Positions 24,261 to 36,493 of a DNA stretch of 64,000 nucleotides are shown piece by piece. A program made the position numbers and the translations under genes. The stretch lies in NCBI GenBank assembly GCA_026874595.1, contig CM049306.1, positions 87,989,142 to 88,053,141 of the forward strand, written 5' to 3'. This DNA is from Sipunculus nudus (taxonomy: Eukaryota; Annelida; Sipuncula; Golfingiida; Sipunculidae). The notes below the pieces were generated by a model that made no database searches, had not been told where the DNA came from, and saw only the letters and a list, made by a program, of their open reading frames with translations. The stretch's first letter is position 1. Each line of letters opens with the position of its first letter.

Positions 24261-24368
24261 GGGCCCTGCGCGGGCCGAAAAAAATGAACCCGCACCCGCC
24301 CCGCATCATGGCCTGTTAGCCTTCGGCCCGCCCCGCCCCGCCATTTCAAGTTGCCAGCTCGCAGTTCA
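24258..24368. other. GC-rich block
   Basis: Abrupt island of CCCGC/GGGC-rich sequence in AT-rich DNA, with GCCCCGCCCCGCC near 24330. It could be a transposon end or promoter fragment. No transcript structure is visible. Confidence 0.4.
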
Positions 24369-24661
24369 GCCCGCAAACAACTAATAAATATTTTATGAGC
24401 CAAGATTACCATATGAAAAATATTTAGGACAAATATAAACCATGCTGATTATTAATATATATGAAATGTTTGATGATTGGAATGAAAAAAATAATTTTAA
24501 TACATGTTTATGCAATTATTCAAACCATTATTCATAAAAGGCATTTAAAAGACTTTTGATTGGAATGAAAAAAAAAAATTTAAAACATGTTTTAAGCAAT
24601 CATTTAAACCATAATTTACAACTACTTGAAAAGAAAGGTTTGATTGCTTAAATTGGATCTA

Positions 24662-24731
<70 letters not shown>
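24662..24731. repeat. (TA)n microsatellite at a transposon end
   Basis: About 35 TA repeats directly abutting the pogo-like end at 24737. Confidence 0.95.
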
Positions 24732-24738
<7 letters not shown>

Positions 24739-24933
24739 GTGAAACCTGTCTAAAGCTGACAGTCAAGGGACTTAATCATTTTGTCCTTAATTATGAGGTG
24801 TCCTTATTAGGCAGGTTGACCTTGGTTGATAACTGAGGGATTATAAATAAAGACAACGAACAGCTGCAAGAGCGTGTTTATTGTATTATATCAGATTTCA
24901 TATATATGTAATACATATTTATGCACACATCAT

Positions 24934-25140
24934 TCATTCAATATTCACATACAAGCTGTGATTATTTTTACTTAACTTAAGTAGTGAACAATATAAAGGA
25001 GAAAAGTCAATGAAGAAATCCGTAAAAACAATGTTCATATACTCGCGTACGCTCTTTTTCGCTGATTCCCTCAGTCGAATAAGCTCGACTTTCTCAGATA
25101 GCATAAGCTCCCGACCACGTGTGGTGCCACCTGGTGGCAT
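24934..25140 (-). pseudogene. pogo-like transposase N-terminal fragment
   Basis: The first about 35 residues include RELMLSEKVELIRLRES, which resembles the start of the CENP-B/pogo helix-turn-helix (LSEKVELIK type). After KKSVREYM the similarity stops and AT-rich sequence follows to a stop, so the gene is deleted shortly after its start. Confidence 0.45.
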
Positions 25141-25259
25141 TGCCTAAAACTCTCCTTTTCAGCTGTCCAAATGCGATATTCTCAAAGAGAATGGCGACGT
25201 TGATAATGCGAAGATTTTAATGGCTACGAACCTAGGAATATTCGTTTTTGTAGGTGAAT

Positions 25260-27790
25260 GTAGCTTAAGCCTAAAATAAACTTTCTTTGATGATGGTTAT
25301 TTGGTTTGATTTGCCTTAATGTTGAAGGCACCCGAGATTAAACGAACCCCGAGGAGCTTGTGCACGCGGCGGCATGGTACAAACAGCTACGGAGCAAGCA
25401 GATGTTTGACACTGAGCAGATCATTTTGAGATATACTGAGCAAAACCGATTAATTAATATCAAACAGCCTGCTATAACAAAGTGGCTAATTTTACAGTTA
25501 GATATTGCGTTGAGTGATCAGGGAAGCATGGGTAATCGGTAGCCGTTTAATCAATTTAATGACCCCGCGGTCGAGCGAAAATATGCAGGTTCGCAACATG
25601 TGAATGATCAACCGTGACATAAAGTCACACGATGTTTACCGCTTCATTTTTGCTGTGTTTAACTTAAGCCGGCGGTTGACTTACCGATTTTATCGGCCGA
25701 TTCATAGGATCGGCCGACTATGTACCGACGGGGGTATTTTGTCGTGTAGTGGACACCCCAAGCGACGCGATTTTGTCGGCGTCAGCGTGAAAGTCGCCGT
25801 CGCCAAGAGTCTGGCACTGTCAAAGAAAATCGGCCGATTTTATTGGGCGATTAGCGAAATCGTGTAGTGAGCCCATGTTTGCGACAAAGTCGGCCAATTT
25901 TGTTTATTTTTGTATGCCAGATTTCATGTTTTGTACGTTGTCACTATTAGTCATTATTATAGTATATATTGTGTAATGTCATATTTCTGTATTTTAAAAA
26001 GAAATAAAGCTAGATTTTGGTAGATTCAAATTTCATGTATTCCTATAAGACGACCTGCAATTTATAAATCATTATAAAGGAGTATCCATTCATATAATTA
26101 CAATGTGCGAACATTTCTGTAAACATAAGACTGAACGGACAAGGTGTATGTTTGCAAACGCGTATTTATTGCTGGGCTGTTTATCAATCCTTCCCATTTG
26201 TGTAACGAGCTACTCTGAACAATTAACTCAAGCTTATGCATGAGTTTCCTGGGAAAAAATAACACAATTCAATATTTACATCTCAGGGATGGCAATAATC
26301 AACTGTATATCTGCTTGTAATCTCCAACCATTATTATAAATTTCTTTCCTTAATATAGTTTTTTGTCCCATCACAGTGTTTTGTCCCATCACAGGTTCTC
26401 CTTAAAGTTAGCACAAACAAAGGTGCCAGAGAAGAAAGTGTATAAATAAAATAATAAGCCCAAAGTAAGAGGAAATGAGAGAAGATATGAATGAATAGCC
26501 GATAACTTTTGAGTGATACATCATCCAGTCCAGTGCACGCAGCAATACCTGATGTTTACAGGTAACCCAATAGGCAAAAGCGTGAACGGATCTCTGGTGC
26601 ACTTAATCCTTTTCACGGAGTCGGCGGCAATGGTGGCGATGCTGTACTTTAATATGTTTTAATATATTTTATCTGACAGATAACAGAGAGTCGCCAGATA
26701 TACTGATCATCATATAACTGATCATCACTTGCTACGGGAATTAATAATATAGATTAAAACCTAATCACGCAACATATCTGCTGCTGTTGGCGTTTGTTGT
26801 GTGTAGCAGTCAAATAAAAAAGGACGATAAAGTGTTTCTGATTTATACAGGACAGAAGAAAACATATCACTTCTTTGAATTTCTAAAAACAGGAAATCCT
26901 AGAAATCACACAAACATGCAAGTAGAATGTCATTTTCTAAATTAGAGTTCGTGTCTGGTGAAATAGCCCTTCTGAATGTTGTATCATGATGGTGGATGTT
27001 CGGTTTTACCAAATCCTGCAGATCAGCCGCAGCATTCGTTTTAAGGGTTTAAGACCAATCCTTTCGGACATTTTCCGGACCTGGGGACCTTTCTTAAGGT
27101 TTTGTTATTAGTGCTCCTGGGTTGGACCCCTCTTTTCTTAAATCCTGGACCCGCCCATGAGATATGCGGAGAAAACCATTAAATTGACGAAGGACGGTTC
27201 AACCCTCCTGTCTCAGTACGCATACAAGTGTATTATTTACATGCCACTAGTTCATCTCTTCTTTCAAAGCCAAGGTTTAACCGACAGGTCACTCTTCCGC
27301 CACAGTATATTTTTCTTTGGACAAGCCACAAAGCGAACAAATATTTCCTTTTAGTTTTTCTCATAGAAAGCTCAGTATCAGATCGCAATAATGAGACAGA
27401 CTCCTTTGCCGATAATTGGGAGGTGGGAACAAGCGCGTCGGTAAACGTGACACCGAAAATCGGCCAACTTAACCTAGCCGATTTTCAACCGATTTTGAGA
27501 AAATCTGCCAACAAAATCGCCCGACAATGTCGCTTGATAAAATCGGGTAGTGAGCACCCGGCTTTAATTAGGAGCACATCACACCGTGACATGAGCACAG
27601 GCACGCAATTATGTAACAACTGGGGATTGCATACTCCTTTGTGTTCCAATCCCAGGAACAACAACAGTACAGGTGGTCTTTGATGTTGCCCGGGGCGGGT
27701 GATCAGTGTCCCCCGAAGGTGCCGTATCGTGTCCGCATTTCTCAGGTTCATTTGCTCTAAGAATGTTGGTTTGAGTTGAAATCTACTGTC
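25260..27790. other. repeat-derived intergenic region, no gene
   Basis: Two related blocks rich in CGGCCGATTTT/AAAATCGG (25670-25870 and 27430-27560) end in GTAGTGAGC and look like remnants of one DNA-element family. The ORFs across them are short and without known domains. Confidence 0.35.
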
Positions 27791-27807
27791 CGTTGTCCGC
27801 AGTAGTG

Positions 27808-28507
27808 TACGCTCTTTACACAGCGCTTTAACTATAGGCCTACTTCCTATATGGTAAGCGCTGTTTGTTATGACCTCGTATCCTGAATTGCTACACCAGA
27901 GGGGAGCACTGTATTTTTGTCCAATCAGATGAGACCTTGTGCTGGAAGAAACGGCCAAGCAAGGAATACATGGAGCCAATCATGTTCATTTTGTTTTGAG
28001 TGACAGCTCATCGCCCCGGTAACCGTATGAACAGGCCACAGGCTCAGAGAAAATTGCCGCAAACGTGGTTTACTTAGGGCCTTGGGCACATAGGATGCCC
28101 GGTCGGTGAGCTGTAATTCAAACGAAACGTAACAACAAAGGCTGCGTGCACAGCTCGCTGGCTGGTTTCAGTTCTGCAGATACCAGACACATGGCTACGC
28201 TAACACAGTCATACTGTCATAATCGAATCGGTCGATGATGTGAGAATGCAGAGGGAGCAGTTAAAATTCGAACGTAAACTTTTCTTCAAACGGCGCTTGA
28301 AGCGCAGCTATGGGCGGAGCCAGGATGCCTGTCGCGTGTTTGTTTATTGGCATCTGGTTGGCTGCTTGTCACATCATACGCACGTTTTGTTCAGCGGACA
28401 ACGAACCGCCATCTGGTGTCTAAATATATCATAAACGGTCAAAGCTGGCAGCGTGAAAATCAGTTGCTTCTTTAGAAGCGCAAGATTTCCGCTGCCTCGG
28501 GAGCGTA
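27808..28507. mobile_element. terminal-inverted-repeat element T9, copy 1, 9-bp target duplication
   Basis: The ends are TACGCTC and GAGCGTA (7-bp inverted repeats), flanked by an exact 9-bp duplication GCAGTAGTG at 27799-27807 and 28508-28516. It is 700 bp long and related over its whole length to 62952-63623, which has a different 9-bp duplication. No transposase. A 9-bp duplication is known for Mutator-like (MULE) and Rehavkus elements; the short inverted repeats do not decide between them. Confidence 0.85.
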
Positions 28508-28643
28508 GCAGTAGTGAGGTGTCCGCCCTACAGAGGTTCCGCTTATACATAACATATACGGAATTTTGAAGGGACTTGGCTATCTTGTCCGTTATAGCCA
28601 GTTGTCCGCCTAAGTGAGGTGTCCGTTAGACCAGTTTTCACTG

Positions 28644-28648
<5 letters not shown>

Positions 28649-28718
<70 letters not shown>
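28649..28718. repeat. (TA)n microsatellite
   Basis: About 35 TA repeats adjoining the right pogo-like end. Confidence 0.95.
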
Positions 28719-28721
<3 letters not shown>

Positions 28722-28870
28722 ATTTAACATACCTTAAACATGTTTTCATATTTTACAGGGGAAATAAACAAAGCTTTGGTTCTCATGTGTCTATTTCTAC
28801 TTAAATTCATAAAAAAGTAAAGAAAAAAAGTAGATTTCTTCAAAGTATGTGTATCCAAAGCTACATTTTT

Positions 28871-29290
28871 GGAATAGTATTCACTAATCACAATCCATCA
28901 AACTACTGAGATGTGTTTGCTGGTTGAAATTTTTTCAGTCATAATCTACTATGTGCTGGCAAATTGTAACTAACATTGACCACTGGCTGATCAAATCCCT
29001 GTTTGAGAAAACACCGCTCTGGTCATGTCTAGCTCAAAGATCATCCTGAACCAAAAGCCACATCGGTCAGATAAATTCTTTACTCCCTTGCCCGTCTGAT
29101 TAGTCTCGAATTCAGCTTATTAGTAGGTTATGACTGAAAAGATTTTAACCAGCAAACACATCTCAGTAGGTGTATAGCTTGTGATTAGTGAATACTATAC
29201 CATAAAAATATTTTTTAATACAAACAAATGCTTTGCCTAAGCAGGGATTTGATCAGCCAGTGGTCAATGTCAGTTACAATTTGCCATCAC
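28871..29290. repeat. permuted inverted repeat (a-b ... a'-b')
   Basis: Block a (28871-28945, including TAGTATTCACTAATCACAA and GTGTTTGCTGGTTGAAA) recurs inverted at 29123-29200. Block b (28953-29001, including AACATTGACCACTGGCTGAT) recurs inverted at 29239-29290. The order in the right arm is a' then b', not the b' then a' of a simple foldback. Confidence 0.7.
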
Positions 29291-30104
29291 ATGAAGATAC
29301 AATTAGATAAAGAGTCCACCTTAGGCTTTGTGTAGTTCTAGGTCAAATAAGTCACCTAAGAAGCCAACTGTAGCCACACAATGTCTACAAGATCAAAGGT
29401 ACTCAAGCTCTTGCTTCACTCCCAGCCATATTATGTATTATGAGAGACCTGACACAAGTACAGGGTTACAGGTTACAGTCAATATGTACATCTTCAGGAC
29501 AGGTAAGCTCTGTGACCAAGGGCAATGGGCTACAAATGATTCATGTCAACTCGCCCTTAGACCGCTTACAAATATGGCCGATTGTGGCACTGAAGGTTGT
29601 GGCACAAATCGTTACCACGCAATTCCATATTTTCCCCTAAATCCCAATGAATTCGACATGATTTCGCGAATGATTTGTCGCATCACTCTCTGCAAGAAAT
29701 TACATCAACTTTGTGGATCAAGGAGGTAAACTCGACCCATGCCCATCCTGCCCCCCGGCGTGTACCTGTGGACCTGTCCAAGTAGGAGAACGGGTAACAT
29801 ATAAGTTAGATAAATACAAGTAGCATACTCTTATTAGATAATAGGTCACTACACTTCCACTTAGTTCCTGCTTCACCGACCTATTATGATATTAAGACTA
29901 TTTTAGCGTAGTTACGTTCCAAGAGAACGGATACCAGCCAAGCGAGGAGTGCGAAGAGCCAATTTTGTTACATTTCTTTTTTAGTGACAGCTCACCGGCC
30001 CAGTACCCCTCGTGCAGAAGCAACAGACTCACCATGAGATTCCCGACACCCAGCCGGCACAGGGCCCTTTGGATTTGGCTTTTGCTCTTTTCCGTAGACA
30101 GAAA
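29291..30104. other. intergenic, no gene recognised
   Basis: Several short ORFs overlap in different frames without recognisable domains. The stretch near 29990-30010 (GACAGCTCACCGGCCC) weakly resembles the interior of element T9. Confidence 0.35.
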
Positions 30105-30199
30105 AAATACAATTACTCTGCCCCAAGCAGATAATAATTTTATGCTCGCCACACCATTAGTGTTTTGTGTGTTGGGCGCCAATAAAAGGAAATGATACT

Positions 30200-30219
30200 G
30201 GGGGGGGGGGGGGGGGGGG
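30200..30219. repeat. G-tract at unit junction
   Basis: Poly(G) following AATGATACT. It recurs at 34334-34352, 37903-37919 and 42093-42106 with different lengths, as expected of a slippage-prone tract. Confidence 0.9.
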
Positions 30220-31210
30220 ACAGTACCAGTATATACACAAATATTTAAAGCCCAAGACCTACCTGGTTGAAAAGAGGGCGGACATCGTTATTAGTACGGC
30301 GGCGCTGGGCGATAATTAAGGTAACCCTTTGTTCTGGGAAATCTGGTACTCTTAACGTATGGAAACCCATAGCCGGCAGCGTGAGGACCTTGCTAAATGA
30401 GCAGATTCATTTGAAACAAGTAGTTTAATTTTATCTGCAGTATACCAGTTCATGAAGACGCGGAATTAACTAGGAGAGGGCGAATATCCAATATGGCGGC
30501 ACTGCTTACAAGAGGGCGGAAGTTCAAGGTCGCTAGATTTTGAATAATGATTACAGAGGACCTCACATTGACAAGAAGGGTCACGATTAGTAAATATATG
30601 TTACATACATCCCCATCCGTATTCTAACTGGACTAAAAACTCCTTTAAATATTATATTAAGAAAGATTTGGGGCGACCATAATGCATTGCAAACCGGAAG
30701 TAAGTACCGGCCAATAGCAGTCCAGGTCATTGTTTGAGAAGACATGCCCGCGCTGGGACAAGATCACTCGTCAACCAGGACTCGGCAACCATCTACCACT
30801 AGTACCAGGAGAAACGACGACCAGTGAATTCATCTGTCAGGAAAAAACAACAACCAGCAACGTACTATCTGGAAGAAAACTAATATTGGAACGATACAGA
30901 GAATGACCCCTGCGCAAGGAAGACACGCAGATTCGTGAAGCGTTCCGTAACATTTATTTTACATATAGCGTTACCTTCCCGAAAAGGTATTTTATAATTC
31001 TTTCATATATGAAATATTAATATATATACGTAAATTTTTATTGTTAAATTTAATTAGAAAACCCCTCCTTTTGGTACATATGGAAGAGAAAAGCGGCATC
31101 TCGATGTAAGCAACGTACTGAATAACGTTACGGCGGATAAGATACAGTTTTTATATTTTTTCATACCCATTGACTTTGTTTCATCAAACATCATGATCAT
31201 AGTTAATGAT

Positions 31211-32903
31211 GATCATGCCTTTCTCAATTGTTAAGCATAGCTAGTATTCATCAGGTTTTTCTCAAGCGTTTAGCATAGCTATAATTCATTAATCACTCCT
31301 ACTTTTCACAAGTATTAAACAAACCTAAATATAAACCACGCTTTTCTCAAGTGTTAAGCATAACAAAAAACTGACTGTGCTTTTCTCTAGTGTTAAGCAT
31401 AACAAAAAACTAACCGTGCTGTTCTCAAGTGTTAAGCATAACAAAAATCTGACCGGCTGTTCTCAAGTGTTAAGCATAACAAAAATCTGACCGTGCTTTT
31501 CTCAATTGTTAAGCATACCTAAATACTTAGCATGCTTTTCTCAAGTGTTTATCACCTAAAAACTAACCGTACTTTCCTCAAGTGTTAAGCACACCTAAAA
31601 ACTAACCGTGCTTTTCTCAAGTGTTCAGCACACCTAAAAACTTACCGTGCTTTTCTCAAGTGTTAAGCACACCTAAAGACTGACCGTGCTTTTCTCAAGT
31701 GTTAAGCATACCAAAAAACTGACAGTGCGTTTCTCAAGTGTTAAGCACACCTAAAAACTGACCGTGCTTTTCTCAAGTGTCAAGCATACCAAAAAACTGA
31801 CCGTGCTTTTCTCAAGTGTTAAGCATACCAAAAATCTGACCATGTTTTCTCAAGTGTTAAGCATACCTGAAAACTGACAGTGCTTTTCTCAAGTGTTAAG
31901 CATAACATAAAAGTGACAGTGCTTTTCTCAAGTGTTAAGCACAACAAAAATCTGACCTGCTTTTCTCAAGTGTTAAGCACAACAAAGACCTGACCGTGCT
32001 TTTTTCAAGTGTTAAGCACACCTAAAAACTAACCGTGCCTTTCTCAAGTGTTAAGCACACCTAAAAACTGACCGTGCTTTTCTCAAGTGTTAAGCACACC
32101 TAAAACTGACCGTGCTTTTCTCAAGTGTTAAGCACACCTAAAGACTGACCGTGCTTTTCTCAAGTGTTAAGCACACCAAAAAACTGACCGTGCTTTTCTC
32201 AAGTGTTAAGCACACCAAAAAACTGACCGTGCTTTTCTCAAGTGTTAAGCACACCTAAAAACTGACCGTGCTTTTCTCAAGTGTTAAGCACACCTAAAAA
32301 CTGACCGTGCTTTTCTCAAGTGTTAAGCACACCTAAAGACTGACCGTGCTTTTCTCAAGTGTTAAGCACACCAAAAAACTGACCGTGCTTTTCTCAAGTG
32401 TTAAGCACACCAAAAAACTGACCGTGCTTTTCTCAAGTGTTAAGCATACCAAAAAACTGACCGTGCTTTTCTCAAGTGTTAAGCACACCTAAAAAATAAC
32501 CGTGCTTTTCTCAAGTGTTAAGCATACCTAAAAACTGACCGTGCTTTTCTCAAGTGTTAAGCACAACAAAATACAGACCGTGCTTTTCTCAAGTGTTAAG
32601 TATAACAAAAACTGATTGTGCTTTTTTCAAGTGTTAAGCATAACAAAAAACCGACCATGCTTTCCTCAAGTGTTAAGTACACCTAAAAACTAACCGTGCT
32701 TTTCTCAAGTTCTAAGCAAAACAAAAAACTGACCATGCTTTTCTCAAGTGTTAAGCACAACAAAAATCTGACCGTGCTTTTCTCAAGTGTTAAGCACAAC
32801 ATAAAACTGACCGTGCTTTTCTCAAGCGTTAAGCACACCTTAAAACTAACCGTGCTTTTCTCAAGTGTTAAGCACACCAAAACACTGACCCTGCTTTTCT
32901 CAT
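31211..32903. repeat. 39-bp minisatellite 1, unit 1 (about 43 copies)
   Basis: Consensus contains GCTTTTCTCAAGTGTTAAGC, then ACACCTAAAAACTGACCGT. The left copies are degenerate and the middle copies nearly uniform. Since 39 is a multiple of three, ORFs run through on both strands (VCLTLEKSTVSF and LFSSVKH types). Confidence 0.95.
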
Positions 32904-32924
32904 ATGCATATGGGTGTTAGAGTA

Positions 32925-33950
32925 GGGCGGTTGGATCCGTGGGGACCATCCACATTTAAGTGAGACAGGGAAAGTATTTAGGGGACTATCCACAATTTTA
33001 TGATTCAGTGAAGATGGATCTGTGTGAACCGTCCACAACCTAGTGAGCCATAGAGGAGGGTCCTGTGGGGATCATCCACAATTTAATGATTAATGAGGAT
33101 AGATCCGCGGGGATCATCCACAATTTAGCGAGTCAGTGAGGACGTATGCGTGGGGTCAATCCACCATTAAGTGAGACGGGGGATAGATCTGTGGAGATCA
33201 TCCACAATTTAGCGAGTCAGGGAGGATGTATCCATGGGGACCATCCACAATTTAGTGAGTCAGGGAGGATGGATCTGTGGGACCATCCACAATTTAGCGA
33301 GTCAGCGAGGATGGATCCATGGGGACCATCCACCATTAAGTGAGACCAGGGATAGATCTGTGGAGATCATCCACAAATTAATGATTCAGGGAGGATGGAT
33401 CTGTGGGGACCATCCACCACTTAGTTAGCCGGGGAGGATGGATCCATGGGACCATCTACAATTTAGGGAGTCAGTGAGGATGCATTTGTGGGGACCATCC
33501 ACCATTAAGTGAGACTGGGGATAGTTCTATGGAAATCTTCCACAATTGAGTGAGTCAGGGAGGATGGATCTTTGGGGACCATCCACAATTGAACGAGTCA
33601 GTGAGGATGGATCCGTGGGGATCGTCAACCATTAGGTGAGACCAGGGATAGATCTGTGGAGATCATCCACAATTTAAGGAGTCAGGGAGAATGGATCCGA
33701 GTGGACCATCCACTATCCAGTGAGCTATGGAGGAGGGTCCTACGGGGATCATCCACAATTTAATGATTCAAGGAGGATGGATCTGTGGGGACCATCCACA
33801 ATTTTGTGAGACCTGGGTTAGATCTGTGGAGATCATCCACAATTTTGTGAGACTGGGGGATGGATCCGGGGGAACCATCCACATAATCACTAGGACAAGG
33901 ATGATGGTTCCGAGGGGACCATCAACAATCTTAGGTTAAATATCCATGCA
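32925..33950. repeat. minisatellite 2 of about 43 bp, unit 1
   Basis: Variable units built on GGATGGATC...GGGGACCATCC plus ACAATTTAGTGAGTCAGG. GGATGG and CCATCC in each unit are inverted, so single strands could form repeated small hairpins. Two sub-types alternate irregularly: GGGGACCATCCAC and GGAGATCATCCAC. Confidence 0.9.
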
Positions 33951-35402
33951 GTCACTTGGGTGGGGGGGCTTTCAGCCTGTGGCGTGTTGTACCCCACCTT
34001 CCCGTCAGTGGGAAAGAAGGGATAATTGCTGAATATGTTGAATATGGAAATTTTAAAGTTATTTTTAATAAACCTCGGCCAGTTTTTCCTACAATTCCAT
34101 GTCTTGTGCGCTTCTTTCAGCACTTCCGAGAACAGAGCAAGTGACTGGATGGGTATGAATGATATTATCAAGTTTTGATTAATTATGGGAGAACTGTGAG
34201 CAGGTTCGGGTGTGTGCATGTTGGTGTGACAGAGCATAAATACAAATACTCTGCCCCAAGCAGATAATAATTTTATGCTCGCCACACCATCAGTGTTTTG
34301 TGTGTTGGGCGCCAATAAAAGGAAATGATACTGGGGGGGGGGGGGGGGGGGAGTACTAGTATATACACAAATATTTAAAGCCCAAGACCTACCTGGTTGA
34401 AAAGAAGGTAATAATAACCAAAATCAGAGTTAAAAACTGTCCCGACAAATAGTGAGAATACTTGGAGGGCGGACATCGTTATTAGTACGGCGGCGCTGGG
34501 CGATAATTAAGGTAACACTGTGTTCTGGGAAATCTGGTACTCTTAACGTATGGAAACCCATAGCCGGCAGCGTGAGGACCTTGCTAAATAAGCAGATTCA
34601 TTTGAAACAAGTAGTTTAATTTCATCTGCAGTATAACCAGTTCATGAAGACGCGGAATTAACTAGGAGAGGGCGAATATCCAATATGGCGGCACTGCTTA
34701 CAAGAGGGCGGAAGTTCAAGGTCGCTAGATTTTGAATAATGATTACAGAGGACCTCACTTTGACAAGAAGGGTCACGATTAGTAAATATATGTTACATAC
34801 ATCCCCATCCGTGTTCTAACTGGACTAAAAACTCCATTAAATATTATATTAAGGAAGATTTGGGGCGACCATAATGCACTGCAAACCGGAAGTAAGTACC
34901 GGCCAATAGCAGTCCAGGTCATTGTTTGAGAAGACATGCCCGCGCTGGGACAAGATCACTCGTCAACCAGGACTCGGCAACCATCTACCACTAGTACCAG
35001 GAGAAACGACGACCAGTGAATTCATCTGTCAGGAAAAAACAACAACCAGCAACGTACTATCTGGAAGAAAACTAATATTGGAACGATACAGAGAATGACC
35101 CCTGCGCAAGGAAGACACGCAGATTCGTGAAGCGTTCCGTAACATTTATTTTACATATAGCGTTACCTTCCCGAAAAGGTATTTTATAATTCTTTCATAT
35201 ATGAAATATTAATATATATACGTAAATTTTTATTGTTAAATTTAATTAGAAAACCCCTCCTTTTGGTACATATGGAAGAGAAAAGCGGCATCTCGATGTA
35301 AGCAACGTACTGAATAACGTTACGGCGGATAAGATACAGTTTTTATATTTTTTCATACCCATTGACTTTGTTTCATCAAACATCATGATCATAGTTAATG
35401 AT

Positions 35403-36472
35403 GATCATGCCTTTCTCAATTGTTAAGCATAGCTAGTATTCATCAGGTTTTTCTCAAGCGTTTAGCATAGCTATAATTCATTAATCACTCCTACTTTTCA
35501 CAAGTATTAAACAAACCTAAATATAAACCACGCTTTTCTCAAGTGTTAAGCATAACAAAAAACTGACTGTGCTTTTCTCTAGTGTTAAGCATAACAAAAA
35601 ACTAACCGTGCTGTTCTCAAGTGTTAAGCATAACAAAAATCTGACCGGCTGTTCTCAAGTGTTAAGCATAACAAAAATCTGACCGTGCTTTTCTCAATTG
35701 TTAAGCATACCTAAATACTTAGCATGCTTTTCTCAAGTGTTTATCACCTAAAAACTAACCGTACTTTCCTCAAGTGTTAAGCACACCTAAAAACTAACCG
35801 TGCTTTTCTCAAGTGTTCAGCACACCTAAAAACTTACCGTGCTTTTCTCAAGTGTTAAGCACACCTAAAGACTGACCGTGCTTTTCTCAAGTGTTAAGCA
35901 TACCAAAAAACTGACAGTGCGTTTCTCAAGTGTTAAGCACACCTAAAAACTGACCGTGCTTTTCTCAAGTGTCAAGCATACCAAAAAACTGACCGTGCTT
36001 TTCTCAAGTGTTAAGCATACCAAAAATCTGACCATGTTTTCTCAAGTGTTAAGCATACCTGAAAACTGACAGTGCTTTTCTCAAGTGTTAAGCATAACAT
36101 AAAAGTGACAGTGCTTTTCTCAAGTGTTAAGCACAACAAAAATCTGACCTGCTTTTCTCAAGTGTTAAGCACAACAAAGACCTGACCGTGCTTTTTTCAA
36201 GTGTTAAGCACACCTAAAAACTAACCGTGCCTTTCTCAAGTGTTAAGCACACCTAAAAACTGACCGTGCTTTTCTCAAGTGTTAAGCACACCTAAAACTG
36301 ACCGTGCTTTTCTCAAGTGTTAAGCACACCTAAAGACTGACCGTGCTTTTCTCAAGTGTTAAGCACACCAAAAAACTGACCGTGCTTTTCTCAAGTGTTA
36401 AGCACACCAAAAAACTGACCGTGCTTTTCTCAAGTGTTAAGCACACCTAAAAACTGACCGTGCTTTTCTCAT
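35403..36472. repeat. 39-bp minisatellite 1, unit 2 (shorter)
   Basis: Same repeats in the same order as units 1 and 3 from the left, but it jumps to the shared right junction (CATATGCATATGGG) 623 bp early, about sixteen 39-bp copies. Confidence 0.95.
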
Positions 36473-36493
36473 ATGCATATGGGTGTTAGAGTA

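Larger units (their letters stand above)
24737..28645 (-). mobile_element. pogo/Tigger-like DNA transposon remnant (composite)
   Basis: The left end TAGTGAAACCTGTCTAAAGC and the inverted right end TACAGTGAAAACTGGTCTAA (28626-28645) resemble each other and the CAGTGAAACC-type ends of pogo/Tigger elements. Both abut TA-rich microsatellites, as expected for TA target duplication. GTCCG/GGTGTCC sub-repeats near 28515-28640 continue left of the element inserted at 27808. A minus-strand transposase N-terminus lies at 24934-25140. The interior is long for this family and contains other insertions, so the two ends may not belong to one original element. Confidence 0.4.

Noticed and set aside
31211-32903. 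Regular 39-bp repeats that could be mistaken for a CRISPR array
   Set aside because: The whole unit is repeated; there are no unique spacers. The context is eukaryotic with no cas genes. It is a minisatellite.
32683-32920. Repeat-protein ORFs on both strands (VCLTLEKSTVSF and LFSSVKH types), also at 40443-40680
   Set aside because: Both strands are open simply because the 39-bp period is a multiple of three. No start context, splice sites or conservation beyond the DNA repeat.
33146-33939. ORFs of the type GTIHNLVSQGGW over minisatellite 2
   Set aside because: Translation of tandem repeats in several frames; interrupted and frame-shifting between units.
34300-34335. Calling the 4.19-kb unit an endogenous retrovirus
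   Set aside because: Only a primer-binding-like motif is present; no LTR pair or gag/pol/env similarity was found.
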